NCBI GenBank assembly: GCA_963082975.1
Contig: OY720350.1
Coordinates: forward strand, 11,502,910-11,566,909
DNA from: Labia minor
Lineage: Eukaryota; Arthropoda; Insecta; Dermaptera; Spongiphoridae
DNA: 64,000 nucleotides
Reading direction: 5' to 3'
Shown here one piece after another: positions 1 to 10,515 of the stretch; within the stretch, counting starts at the first letter, position 1; every line of letters starts with the position of its first letter. The position numbers were made by a program, and so were the translations under genes. The notes under the pieces are model-generated. The model worked only from the letters and a program-made list of their open reading frames with translations, was not told the DNA's origin and did not search any database.

Positions 1-133
1 GGTAAAGGTTTTAAATTTAAATTCAATATATTTTAATTAATTAATTTAATTAAATAACAATACTATATTTAATCTAAATTTAAATTTTTTTAATTAATTC
101 AAATATTCGAGATAGTAGAGTGGAGACACTCCG
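1..133 (-). mobile_element. HINE-like element, terminal fragment cut by window edge
   Basis: The segment ends in cgagatagtagagtggagac followed by actccgg. This is a slightly degenerate version of the end hairpin (TGGAG-ACA-CTCCA) shared by many copies in this window. The AT-rich sequence before it matches the copy at 32.7-32.9 kb. The rest of the element lies left of the window. Confidence 0.7.
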
Positions 134-1239
134 GATTTTTATACATATTATAAAATACAAAGAAAAAAAAATTATATTTTTTTAAAATTTATTTATTTAT
201 ATTTATCGTATAATTAGGAAGTAATTTTAAAAGAAAAATCACAAAATTTATTTCAAAGAAGAGTATCTAATTACGTTATTTCCTCCCCCACCCACATTAC
301 GCACTAAACTTATATTAAAAATACATATATACAAATGAACATATTTTTTTATTTAATTATCAAAGAAATATGTTCTTTCTAATCATGTTTAATTCATTTT
401 TGAAAAAAAAAAATAATAAACTAATTCTTAATTTATTCATAGAAGCAAATTAATCTAAAAACAAATTTATTTAATACAATTTTTAAAAATAAAGAAATGA
501 TATTTTTGAAAAAAGAAAATATTTCATATATTTCTGTTTAGATTAATAAATTAATAAATAATTAAAACTCATTTGTGTAGTGATTAATAATTTAGAAATG
601 GACTTTTTTTTCAATTTTAATTAATAATTTTTTTTCACTTGATTATATTTTAAAATTTTCTTAAATAATAAACGATTTTGGTTTCAAAAGTTTAATTGAC
701 AAAAAAAAATACAAATTAAATAATAAAAAACATAAGTAGTTTAATTTTTAATATACATACAAAATATAAAATAATTAATTACTAGTAGATTATAAAAAAA
801 TGTTGCATTTAGAAAGTTATAAGTATAGTATTATTCTTGAATGTTACTTACCGTTTTAGTAGAAGAGATGCTCACTTTGGATTTCATTTCGGGAGAGCAT
901 CCTCATCAATTACTTTAGAAAAAATTTTTTCTTGTTTTCTTCTAAGGGCACATTGAATTGAAGTAAACCATGAATTAATTTAGTTTAAGAAATATAATAA
1001 ATAAATATAGAACCAATTAATTGTTTTAATAAATATTTTGACGTTCTTTTGTAATTTAATTAAAAGAATTTGCATTAAATAAAATGAATGAAAATAATTA
1101 AGAAATATATATCGAATTTAATTAACAACACCTATGTGAGAGATTTACATAGATTGATAGATAAATAGAAAGATAGATAGAGAGAGGAAAAAAATAAAAA
1201 CACAAAAAAATCAGTTTATTTATATATTTTTGAATTGAA
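134..1239. other. AT-rich intergenic DNA, no supported gene
   Basis: Long A/T runs without a convincing ORF. The only feature of note is a short minus-strand stretch at 852-887 that reads as an ATG, 12 codons and a good GTAAGT donor; it is discussed in the findings. The AT-rich stretch up to 1239 ends in GATA-like short repeats (1155-1185). Confidence 0.6.
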
Positions 1240-1465
1240 TGTGAGTTATAACACGTGGGAAGCGTGGTAAATGGAAAAAGCACGTGCTCGCGACGAAGTG
1301 GGACGGCACACGGTGGAGGGGGACAATCCAAGGAGGTTTCGCGTTGTGAAGTTGAACGGGCCAGGCGCGCAACTGATTCGCTTGACGAGTCCCTCAAAGC
1401 CCGAATACGAAGGATTCACGGCAACCATATCGATCCCACGACATCTATCAATAAGGAATTAAAAC
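1240..1465. other. GC-rich island of unknown nature
   Basis: About 225 bp that is clearly richer in G, C and CpG than everything around it. It contains two CACGTG palindromes (near 1253 and 1280). Both strands have short open frames (about 60-76 codons) but none resembles a known domain. It could be a promoter or first exon of a gene lying to the left, or a piece of an unrecognised transposon. Confidence 0.4.
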
Positions 1466-1557
1466 AACAACAAAAAAACCGCTAAAATTTGAAAATTGAA
1501 TTCAAAACTGATATTATAGTTAGAAGAAAATTTTAAAGATTCCAATATATATTTTAA

Positions 1558-2021
1558 GCTGGAATGTCCATACTCGACTATCTCGCAATTTGAATTGGAT
1601 TAAATTACATATTATATTATATATTTAAATTAAATTTAATTAATTATAAATTAAAATAAATAGATAATATTTATTAAACCACCAAATGTTTGGTTCTTTG
1701 TTGATGGCCACGTCACGTGTTGGCGCGTGAGATTTGCAGTGTTAAAAAATTAATTCTAGTACTTTTAGCGATTCAATCAAGCTGAAATTCTATATATAGC
1801 AGTTTTATACAATTTTTAATCATGTGAATATCTATCAAACCTATATCTTTATTTTTACGGTCCCTTTGGAGGAAAAAATCAAAAAGTTGTAGGTAATGAC
1901 CCTCTTCCGGTTGAGCTACATTTCTCAAAAGTTGATAGAAAACTGTCAATTTTGAATAATGCCCATTTACCAAATTTCATGATTCTAGCTCAAACTGTTT
2001 TTGCGTAATCGTAATCTTGTC

Positions 2022-2073
<52 letters not shown>

Positions 2074-2187
2074 TTTTTCTCAACCTTAGTGAAAATGATT
2101 CAGGAACCTTCAAAACGTATAAAAACATCAAAATCTCAACATCGAAAATTTTCGTGATCACAATACTATCACTGGCGAGATAGTAAA
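1558..2187 (+). mobile_element. HINE-like non-autonomous element, full-length copy
   Basis: The left end is gctggaatgtccatactcga then ctatctcgc; the right end is ctggcgagatagtaaa. The ends share the subterminal inverted repeat ACTATCTCGC/GCGAGATAGT. Inside, an AT-rich left third is followed by a conserved stretch (ttctatatatagcagttt, then aaaagttgatagaaaact) and a microsatellite, here (GA)n passing into (GACA)n at about 2029-2072. ORFs through the microsatellite are artefacts. Classification as Helentron-associated (HINE/DINE-1 type) rests on this architecture and is tentative; a MITE is the alternative. Confidence 0.75.
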
Positions 2188-3117
2188 TAATACTTTTAAA
2201 ATATAGGATAATTGTTTTTTTACTATAAATATATTACAATATATATTTATTATAATATTATTATTATTATATATTATAATTATTACTTTAAAAAAAAAAT
2301 GTATTTTTACTCACTTTTATTTAGTTTCACATCGTGACTTGTCGTCAAATCTTGTATGGTGAATTTGACCCACTTCCCAATGATCGAATGAGCTGAAATT
2401 TTGCATACATATGTAACTCCGATGACAATGCAATTTTCAGGTTCATTTCAGGTCATAGGTGACCTCGGTGGTATTATTTTATAACAATTACACTAATTAT
2501 ATAATACATAATATTGAAAAATAGTAATTATCTATAAATATATACGAGTATATTAATATAAGAGCTCAAATTTTTTTTTCCAAAAACCTGGGTTTCTTCC
2601 AGAAAGTCACGGACTTATTGACCTGCCCTCGTAACTCATTTGAATTAAATAATTTGTTCTAAAAGTTATCATTTTAATTAAATTAATTTAAATCATGTTT
2701 AATTATTTTTTATACATAAGTTACGTTATTTTTGTTTTTAATTTAAATGTATATCAGTAAGTAAAGACGATTTTGTTTTGAAACAAATAAACCAATAATA
2801 TAGTAATAATAATAATAATATCCAAATTATAATATACGTATGTATATGGAGAGGAAAATGAAAAATTTAAATTGAATAAAATTCAAAGAAGAAAAGAAAA
2901 AATAAAATCACAAAAATGTTAATAAAATGATTTGTTTTTTATATTGGAATTTTTTTTAAAAATTAATAATTTTAATAATTATTTTTAATTAATTAATTTT
3001 GATTCCATTTTTGTTGTATCAATTTTAATATTTTATTATTTTCATTATTTACTTAATTATTATAACAAACCAACTATTTATTTCACCACCTCCTCCTCTT
3101 CCTCTATAGCTCTAAAA
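2188..3117. other. AT-rich intergenic DNA
   Basis: No gene or RNA recognised. A GC-richer patch at about 2330-2470 contains phrases such as gagctgaaattttgcataca that recall, but do not match, the HINE-like body; it is probably an old repeat remnant. The final 8 bp (3110-3117, ctctaaaa) are the target duplication of the following hAT-type element. Confidence 0.5.
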
Positions 3118-3373
3118 CAGGGCTGTCTAAACTGCGGCCCAAACGAAAATTATGAAAATATTTAAATTTAATGATTTTGGGATCAGACTTTTAAATATTT
3201 CCGATTTTTTTAAATTTTTCAAAAAAAAGGTAAAATGATATTTATGTGCGGCCCAGCATTTTTACTATCTCGCCAGAGATAGTATTGCGATCACGAAAAT
3301 TTTTGATGTTGAGATTTTGATGTTTTTATACTTTTTGAAGGTTCCTGAATCATTTTCACTAAGGTTGAGAATC

Positions 3374-3407
<34 letters not shown>

Positions 3408-3925
3408 TGTGTATGTATGTAGACAAGATTACGCAAAAACGGTTTAAGCTAGAATGATGCAATTTGGTACATGAGCATTATTCAAAATTCATAGTTTTCT
3501 ATCAACTTTTGAGAAATGTAGCTCAACCGGAAGAGGGTCATTACCTACAACGTTTTGATTTTTTTTCCTCTAAAGTGACCGTAAAAATAAAAATATATGT
3601 TTGATAATTTTTCACATGATTAATAATTGTATAAAACTGCTATATTTAGAATTTCAGCTTCATTGATTCCCTGAAATTACCAGAATTAATTTTTAACACT
3701 GCAAATCTCACGCGCCAACACGTGACGTGGTGCCATCAACAAAAAGCCAAACATGCGCTGGTTTAATATTTATTATTTATAATTTATAATTAATTAAATT
3801 TAATTTAAATATAATATATTATGTTATTTAATCCAATTCAAATTGCGAGATAGTCGAGTGGAGACACTCCAGCTAATTTTTTTTTGCAATGTGGCCCTCG
3901 AATGGTCATAGTTTAGTCGCCCCTA
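3118..3925. mobile_element. hAT-type MITE with a nested HINE-like insertion
   Basis: The left end cagggctgtctaaact and the reverse complement of the right end, taggggcgactaaact, form a terminal inverted repeat. The element is flanked by an 8-bp target duplication, ctctaaaa (3110-3117) and ctctaaag (3926-3933, one mismatch). An 8-bp duplication and CAGGG-type ends are typical of the hAT superfamily. No transposase is present. The middle is occupied by the HINE-like copy at 3261-3874. Confidence 0.75.
3261..3874 (-). mobile_element. HINE-like element nested in the hAT MITE
   Basis: Reverse orientation: starts tttactatctcgccag and ends gcgagatagtcgagtggaga then cactccagct. The internal microsatellite is (GT)n with GTAT steps (about 3374-3420). 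The body matches the copies at 1.6, 13.2 and 24.6 kb. The insertion splits the hAT MITE, so it is the younger of the two. Confidence 0.85.
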
Positions 3926-3933
3926 CTCTAAAG

Positions 3934-4392
3934 ATTGAAATTGAAATCGCCATATTCAAAGTCTAATTTCAAATAATAATCTTTTCGAAGCACACGAATA
4001 GAAATTCTATTCATTTATTTTTTTTTAAATTATTGAAATCCTGAAGAGCCTATTATTTAAACATGTTTAGAATAAACTATTTGTTCAAATAGTTTTTTTT
4101 TTTTGAATTCATAAATTTAGAATATAGATAATTTTGCTTAGAAAAGAAATATTATCGAAACTTTCAATTTTATTGTTTCCAAACAATTCATTACATGAAT
4201 AGGAAGCGCAAAGTACATTTTTAATGTATCTTTTCGTTTTAAAAAGGGATCTTTGTCATTTCATGCCTATATATATATGTATCCAGATATTTTTCTCGAT
4301 TTCAAATTAAACATTTATAAAATCGTTAAATTTCTACCATCTAGAAAGATTATTTTTTTTTAAATAATATATTTAATATTATCTAATATTCA
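3934..4392. other. Upstream region of the first small coiled-coil gene
   Basis: AT-rich, no ORF or repeat of note. It probably contains the promoter and 5' UTR of the gene starting at 4393, but no core promoter motif can be singled out against the base composition. Confidence 0.4.
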
Positions 4393-5591
4393 ATGGAGCC
4401 AGAAAATTACGACATTGACATCAGTGAGGTAATTATAAAATACTTATTATTCTATTAATTTAGCTCGTTAATCACTTCCCCTTTTAATCTACTGAAAAAT
4501 TTTTTTAAAATGTTAATAATTGATAATTATGATTTTTTAGAGATTAATTGCCATTATAATTTAATAATATGTTTATATTTCAATAAAAAATAAGCTGGAG
4601 TGTCTCCACTCGACTATCTCGCAATTTGAATTGGATTAATTAACATATATTATGTTTAAATTAAATTTAAATAAATATAAATTATAAATTAAAATTAATA
4701 AATAATATTTATTAAACCAGCACATGTTTGGCTCTTTGTTGATGGCATCACGTCACGTGTTGGCGCGTGAGATTTGCAGTGTTAAAAAATTAATTAGGGT
4801 ACATTCTGCGATTCAATCAAGCTGAAATTCTATATATAGCAGTTTTATACAATTTTTAATCATGTGAAAAACTATCAAACATATATCTTTATTTTTACGA
4901 TCACTTTAGAGGAAAAAAAATCAAAACGTTGTATCTCTGGCGAGACAGTAAAAATACATTAATCTTATTTATTAAAATCTCTATTTTTCTTACAGATTGA
5001 GATTATGAAAAGAGAAATTGTAAATATTCAAAGAATGAAGAACATAACAATGAACAAAATTGAATATGTAAGTACGATATACATTTATATTTTATTTAAT
5101 AATATGTATTCTAAATTATCAATTATTATATTAATAAATGGACAAGTGTCCCCTTAATTTGCTTATTAAAGTTCTTTTTTATTTTAAAAATTTCATTAGA
5201 TTCCCATACATGAGCATTATTAAATCTCAAAATTTATAAAATTGTCACCTGGATTCACTTTGATTCAAACGACAAAATCGACTCTCCAAAATTATTGTAA
5301 TATAATCTCAAAATATTTATTTGAATTTTTTAGTTGAATAATAGAAAGAAAAAAATATTATTAAAAGAAATGATGATGAAAGCTATGAAGATAAAATATC
5401 AGACATCAGTCGTCAAATTTAATATTGCAATTCTATACGATGAAGTAAGTTTATATTCAAAACAAAAAACAATTATTCAATTATTTATTTATTAATTATT
5501 TTTTTCTTCTTTATATCAGATGCTATTGGAAGAGAATTGTCTTGAGTTACTTGTTAAAAGAGAAGAAGAAATTCAAGAGAAATTGAAATAA
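4393..5591 (+). CDS. Small coiled-coil protein, copy A of a tandem pair
   Basis: Four-exon model, all junctions GT-AG and in phase 0: 4393-4428, 4996-5067, 5334-5444, 5520-5591; 96 aa. I do not recognise the family. The product is rich in Lys, Glu, Ile, Leu and Met with heptad-like spacing, so it is probably an alpha-helical coiled coil. It has no signal peptide or membrane segment. Exons 2 and 3 are exactly as long (24 and 37 codons) as those of the gene at 7544, and matching segments occur at the same places (MKNITMNKIEY against MKNMTISKIQC; LVKREEEIQEKLK against LVRRDDEIQQKIK). This shared plan is the best evidence that both are real genes. Copy A lacks the C-terminal tail of copy B. Intron 1 carries a HINE-like insertion. 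Confidence 0.72.
4593..4953 (+). mobile_element. HINE-like element in intron 1, internally deleted
   Basis: Starts agctggagtgtctccactcg and ends ctggcgagacagtaaaa. The microsatellite and much of the right half are missing: the body jumps from tcaaaacgttgta directly to the right end. It lies wholly within the first intron of the small coiled-coil gene and leaves both splice sites untouched. Confidence 0.8.
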
Positions 5592-6189
5592 ATTTAAAAA
5601 AGTTTTGTAAAACTTGAACTGATACTATTGATAAATTACTATAGATATAAATTAATTGTGCAATTATAAATAAATCCTTGTTAATTTTAACTTTGTATAT
5701 AAATAATGAAAAAAATATAAATTTTTTAATTTCTAAAAATTTTGATTATTTATTTATTAAGATATTGAATTTATACATGAAATGTAAAAAGGTTTAAATT
5801 TTTAATTTTTTCCTATTCAAATTAATTAAAATTATAAATTATATGCTATGAATTTAAATTATTACATAGGTAGGTAGGTAGGTATATTCTTTCAGTGTAT
5901 TAATTACCAAAAAAAAGTTAAAAAAGAAAAAGTAAATCTATTTAAAAACTTGTAACAGATATTGTAATTAATTTAAAAATAATTAAAAATTTTTTATTAT
6001 TAATTATCTTACTAGTAATTATGATTTAAATAAATAAATAATTATTGTCTATATATTTTTGTTTTTAAATTGTACTACTATATATTATATTAAAATTTAT
6101 TTATAATACATTAAATTGAGACCCATGTATTAATTCCATATTTTATTTTTTGATCTTTTTTTGATGTTTTTTTTATGTTAGTTAGTCTT
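5592..6189. other. Spacer between tandem coiled-coil genes
   Basis: AT-rich 3' flank of the first gene. It contains a (TAGG)n microsatellite at about 5867-5883 and AATAAA-like hexamers that could serve polyadenylation. No ORF is supported. Confidence 0.5.
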
Positions 6190-6705
6190 AAATATTCTCG
6201 CATATTTGAATTGGATTAAATAACATAATATATTATATTTATATTAAATTTAATTAATTATAAATTATAAATTAAAATTAATAAATAATATTTATTAAAC
6301 CAGCGCATGGTTGGCTCCACGTCACGTGCTGGCGAGTGAGATTTGCAGAGTTAAAAAATTAAAATCGGTACTTTCTGCGATTCAATCAAGGTGAAATTCT
6401 ATATATAGCAGTTTTATACAATTTTTAATCATATGAAAAATTATCAAACCTACATCTTTATTTTTACGGTAACTTTAGAGAAAAAAAAATCAAAACGTTG
6501 TAGGTAATGACCCTCTTCCGGTTGAGCTACATTTCTCAAAAGTTGATAGAAAACTACGAATTTTGAATAATGCCCGTATACCAAATTTCATGATTCTAGC
6601 TCAAACCGTTTTTTGCGTAATCTTGTCTACATAAACACACACATACATATCCACATACACACACATACACATATATTTTTCTCAACCTTAGTGAGATAGT
6701 AAAAA
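6190..6705 (+). mobile_element. HINE-like element, degenerate left end
   Basis: The left terminal hairpin is lost (attctcgcatatttgaattg), but the body and right end (gtgagatagtaaaa) match the family. The microsatellite is interrupted CA/CATA repeats (about 6632-6672). The degenerate left end suggests an older insertion than its neighbours. Confidence 0.7.
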
Positions 6706-7543
6706 GGGCTTCAAAATAACAAAAATACAATTAAACATACTTTGCTTTCCTTTTTTTTCTACAAGAAGAAATGTAAGAAAATTCATAAATAAACTTACTT
6801 CTATCAATATAATAAAGATTATATTATTAAGTTAAGTGATAACTTAAAAAAAATATTAATTAAAAATTTACTTACAATATTTGGTAAAATACAAAAAAAA
6901 AAAAAAATTGATCTTGTCTGAAATTGTTTTTAGAGAACATACCATTAACTTCTAAAAGTGCATCCGAGATATTGATAGAAAAATCAAAAAATAAAAATTC
7001 TAGGGCTTTAATGAATAAATAAATAAATCATTTATTTTAATTTTTTTTTTTTAATAATAAATTTAAAACTCAATTAATATTATTATACCTATATATATAT
7101 ATATATATATATATATTTAAATTCAATATTCATAATATTTGTTGTTTTTTTTTTGTCATTTTCTCTTCTCATAATCCAAATCAAAAATACTAAAGATTGA
7201 GTAGCGGCACTTTGTTTTATAGTCGGATAAGAAGATCTGTCTGATAAGAAGATCTGACTAGTCAGAGGACAAATTTGAAAAATAAATTTATTTAAAAGGA
7301 GCAAAATATATTCAACCATTTCATATTTCCAGTAGAGGGCAAAGTGCATTCTTAACTAATGCCCTAAACAATTTTTGACTATATAAGAAGTTTCAAAAAT
7401 TGAAATTTGCCATTTGAAGTGAATTTCTTGACGAGGCAATTTTGTATAGAATTTCTACAATTTAGTGTAGTTTACGTGTCTAATTTTCTACATTAACCGT
7501 TGAATTACTTTATTATTAATTACTAACATATAATCTACCTATA
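6706..7543. other. Upstream region of the second small coiled-coil gene
   Basis: AT-rich. It holds an (AT)n tract at about 7090-7117 and a direct repeat (aagaagatctg twice, 7229-7258). A minus-strand open frame running into the (AT)n tract is not credible. The last 150 bp probably contain the promoter and 5' UTR of the gene at 7544. Confidence 0.4.
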
Positions 7544-8345
7544 ATGGAGCTAACTCAATTAAAAACTCACACTGTATCTTGCATCAATCAGGTAATATAT
7601 AAAAAAAAAATATTATTTATTTTATTTTTGTTATTTTTATTTAAAAATATTCTAAATAGATGTATGTATTTTATTTTTAATGTAGAAATATTCTATCTTT
7701 AGAAATTAGAGTTACAATACTTTAGGGTCTAGAATAAAATATTAGATTTAATAATAATTAAATTTTTTGGTATATATATTTTGTAATAATTTCAAATAAA
7801 TATTTTTTTTTTATATATTTTAGATGAATAATTTAAAAAATGAGCTTAAAATAGTTCAATTGATGAAAAATATGACAATTAGCAAAATTCAATGTGTAAG
7901 TAAATATTTTTTTTTTAAACAATTTTGTCCACTCTAATATTTCTATATGTATATTAAATATATACATTTTATTTTTATAAATATTTTTTTTTTTTTAGTT
8001 GAATAAGAAAAAGAAAAAGTTATTGGAAAATGAAATGTTTCAAAAAATTCTTAGTAAAAAACAGAAGTCTACAGATATCAAAGTTTTTGTTATAAGATTA
8101 TACGAACAAGTAAATATTGAATTAATTAATTTCTTTTTTTCTCCCATTTTTTTCTTTATTCTAAAATTAATTTTATTTTTATTTATCAGTTTACATCTGA
8201 ACAGAACTATCTTGATACTCTCGTTAGGAGGGATGACGAAATTCAACAGAAAATTAAAGATTTAAAAAAAAGATATCCATCCATCAATTTTCATTATAGT
8301 TCTCCTAATGAAGAAGAATCTGAAATATGGGACCATAATTTTTGA
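7544..8345 (+). CDS. Small coiled-coil protein, copy B of a tandem pair
   Basis: Four-exon model with phase-0 GT-AG introns: 7544-7591, 7824-7895, 7999-8109, 8190-8345; 128 aa. The family is not recognised. Exon order, exon 2 and 3 lengths and all intron phases equal those of the gene at 4393, so the two arose by tandem duplication. The sequence is lysine/glutamate rich and predicted helical, with a KKKKK run at the start of exon 3. Compared with copy A it has a C-terminal extension of about 28 residues, acidic at its end (EEESEIW). Introns are short (232, 103 and 80 bp). Differences are spread throughout, with reading frame and splice sites kept in both, suggesting that both are under constraint. 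A link with the downstream ciliary gene is only suggested by proximity and coiled-coil character. Confidence 0.75.
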
Positions 8346-8463
8346 ATCTTTAATTGCTTACTAATTAGAATCATATTTATTTTTGTTTATATTAGCAACT
8401 TTTCTATAGGAATCAATATTGTATTTAGAATTGGACTAAATTCTGCTGAAAGAGTGATTAAAA

Positions 8464-8507
<44 letters not shown>

Positions 8508-8508
8508 T
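8346..8508. repeat. 3' flank with (TC)n and (TA)n microsatellites
   Basis: About 110 bp after the stop codon lies a (CT)n tract followed directly by (AT)n (about 8466-8507). Confidence 0.7.
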
Positions 8509-8885
8509 TAATTTAAAATTTAAAAATTGAAAACTTTTCAAAAAAAATATTAAATTCGATCCCGAGCACTAGGAAAAGTTTATACACCCAACCGATGAGT
8601 CATGATCCCGCCAACTTTTCACAATTTTGACGGTAAAATTTAAAAATGGAAATTTTTCAAAAAATTATTAAATTCGAGTCTGAACACTGAATAAGGTTGA
8701 TACCTCCAACCGATGGGTCATCGCCCGCCAACTTTTCACAATTTTGATGTTAAAATTTAAAAATTGAAATTTTTCAAAAAAAATATTAAATTCGAGTCCG
8801 AACACTAAACAAAGTGGATACCCCCAACCGATGGGTCATCGCCCGCCAACTTTTCACAATTTTGACGGTAAAAATAAAAAAAAAT
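8509..8885. repeat. Three-copy tandem repeat, 118-bp period, related to the large satellite
   Basis: The anchor aaattcg recurs at 8552, 8670 and 8788, giving a period of 118 bp. Each copy has caaccgatgrgtcat (r = a or g), then cgccaacttttcacaatttt, gacggtaaaattt and a poly-A/T stretch. The order ggtcat, tttcacaatttt, gacggtaaaatt, aaatg, aaattt, taaattcg is the same as in the 160-bp satellite at 41.8-64 kb (ggtcat, tttcataatttt, acggtaaaatt, aaatg, aaattttt, taaattcg). I infer common ancestry. Confidence 0.7.
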
Positions 8886-8888
8886 TAT

Positions 8889-8929
<41 letters not shown>

Positions 8930-9312
8930 CGGTAGTGATATAACACAAAAATCATTTAATCATGTCAGAATATGAAGCCACTTTCTATAATAATCTATGG
9001 TTACTTTATACAAAGTTATAAAATTCCATAGAAATCATTGTTAGCATGTAAATTTATGTTTAATGAAATAAATATTTATATTTTTCTTGCAATCTATGAG
9101 CAATATTTATTGGATAAATATTAATTCATTAATATTAATAATTTTGAATAAAAATAATTAAAAAATTAACAAGTTATTTTTCATCAATCAGTTATTCATC
9201 ACGTATACACTTTTATTTCCACCTCAACTTTATTTTATTATTATTTTTAGTGACGTTAAGATAATAATCATAATAACAATTGTAATCATAAAAATAAAGA
9301 AGAAGATGCAAA
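8886..9312. other. AT-rich spacer with (AT)n tract
   Basis: Contains a long (AT)n microsatellite at about 8890-8926, then AT-rich sequence with no supported ORF. Confidence 0.5.
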
Positions 9313-9560
9313 CGCGCCACAAAAAAGTTTGGGAACTTATGCTCTAAATCTACTCTCGTCACCTAAGGTCATAGACCATGCCTCACACCCATATAATACA
9401 ATTGTTTTATATATTTTAATTTTTATCCTTTTTGATAATAATTTTAACTGGATAAACCCCTTTATATAGGCCTAACCTCTTTGCAACCTTGATTTAAATT
9501 CTTCTCGAAACTGACTCACCTGTTCCTCAAATAATTTTCAAATGAGAAACTGTGTTGGTT
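9313..9560 (-). pseudogene. Non-LTR retrotransposon (LINE) reverse transcriptase fragment
   Basis: On the minus strand, 9345-9430 translates to KIKIYKTIVLYGCEAWSM and continues TLGDESRF before a stop. The YKTIV..LYGCE.W signature is the region just after the RT core in insect jockey/RTE-like LINEs. Upstream on the same strand (9480-9520) the sequence gagaagaatttaaatcaagg matches the LINE fragment inside the foldback element at 17.7 kb. The fragment is frameshifted, with an apparent four-residue gap in the signature, and is dead. Confidence 0.75.
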
Positions 9561-9885
9561 TCTGGTAGTTCTTTCAAAATTATAATATGGGTGGTTTCTC
9601 TTATGTATTAATAGGTATTAATAGAATTTGACAAGTGAATTTAGCAATTTTTTTTTTTGTATCAGACTTTATGTTAGAATTCTTCAACTGATGGCCTCAA
9701 AATCAATCAGAAGATATGATATGGTAGTTGAACTGCTGTTGATTTGTACGAATTTTTCATCATTTTCATCATTGTTAGATCAATCATTATACCTTATCAA
9801 AAAAATTGTCTCAGATAGTAGTGTTAAGACATTAAATCATCATCAAATTCCTACATATGTCCGTTAAGTTCAATTTTAATATTAG

Positions 9886-9920
<35 letters not shown>

Positions 9921-10515
9921 TAATTCTATTGACTATTTAGTTTTTAATTAATTAGATGTTAAACTGACTTAACATTTATTATATTAACATTTTAAATTAA
10001 ACCTCTCTATTACCATAGAAACTCGTTAAATAGAACGAGATCAATAAACGCACTTGTTATACTATGAATGTTAGTTTGTTTGTTTTCGAGAAAAGAAATA
10101 TCTTTAAAAGTAGAAGAAATTTTATTATTTTATGAATAATTAATTGTCTTTTTTATATATTTTATATATTATTTTATATATTTTATATATTTAAGATAAA
10201 TATAATTATATGTTAATTTAATTTAATTATCATATATAAACATTTTTTTTTTCATTAAGATAATTTTTCCAAACAAAAAACTATTATCAAAATTTTTTTA
10301 AGAAAAATAATATGATCTTTATTGTAACTTTCTGTAAGATCTTCTTTTAAAATTTATTATATAAAACATTTAACTAACATTTTTTTATATTTCTACAGAA
10401 AAATTATATTTCTACAAATTTTCAATATAGTAAAATTAAACTAAAAAAGTACCCGTATAATATAAATTGTTTAATTATTATTTTTATAGAAAACTAATTC
10501 CAATTTTAAGTTATT
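9561..10515. other. Intergenic region upstream of the ODAD3-like gene
   Basis: AT-rich with an (ATT)n microsatellite at about 9886-9919 and (TTTTATATA)n-like runs at 10150-10190. A 79-codon plus-strand open frame at 9628 has no recognisable domain and unremarkable composition, so I leave it out. The promoter of the gene at 10516 is presumably here. Confidence 0.5.

Noticed and set aside
9628-9867. 79-codon plus-strand frame
   Set aside because: No domain, no splice context and unremarkable composition; likely chance.
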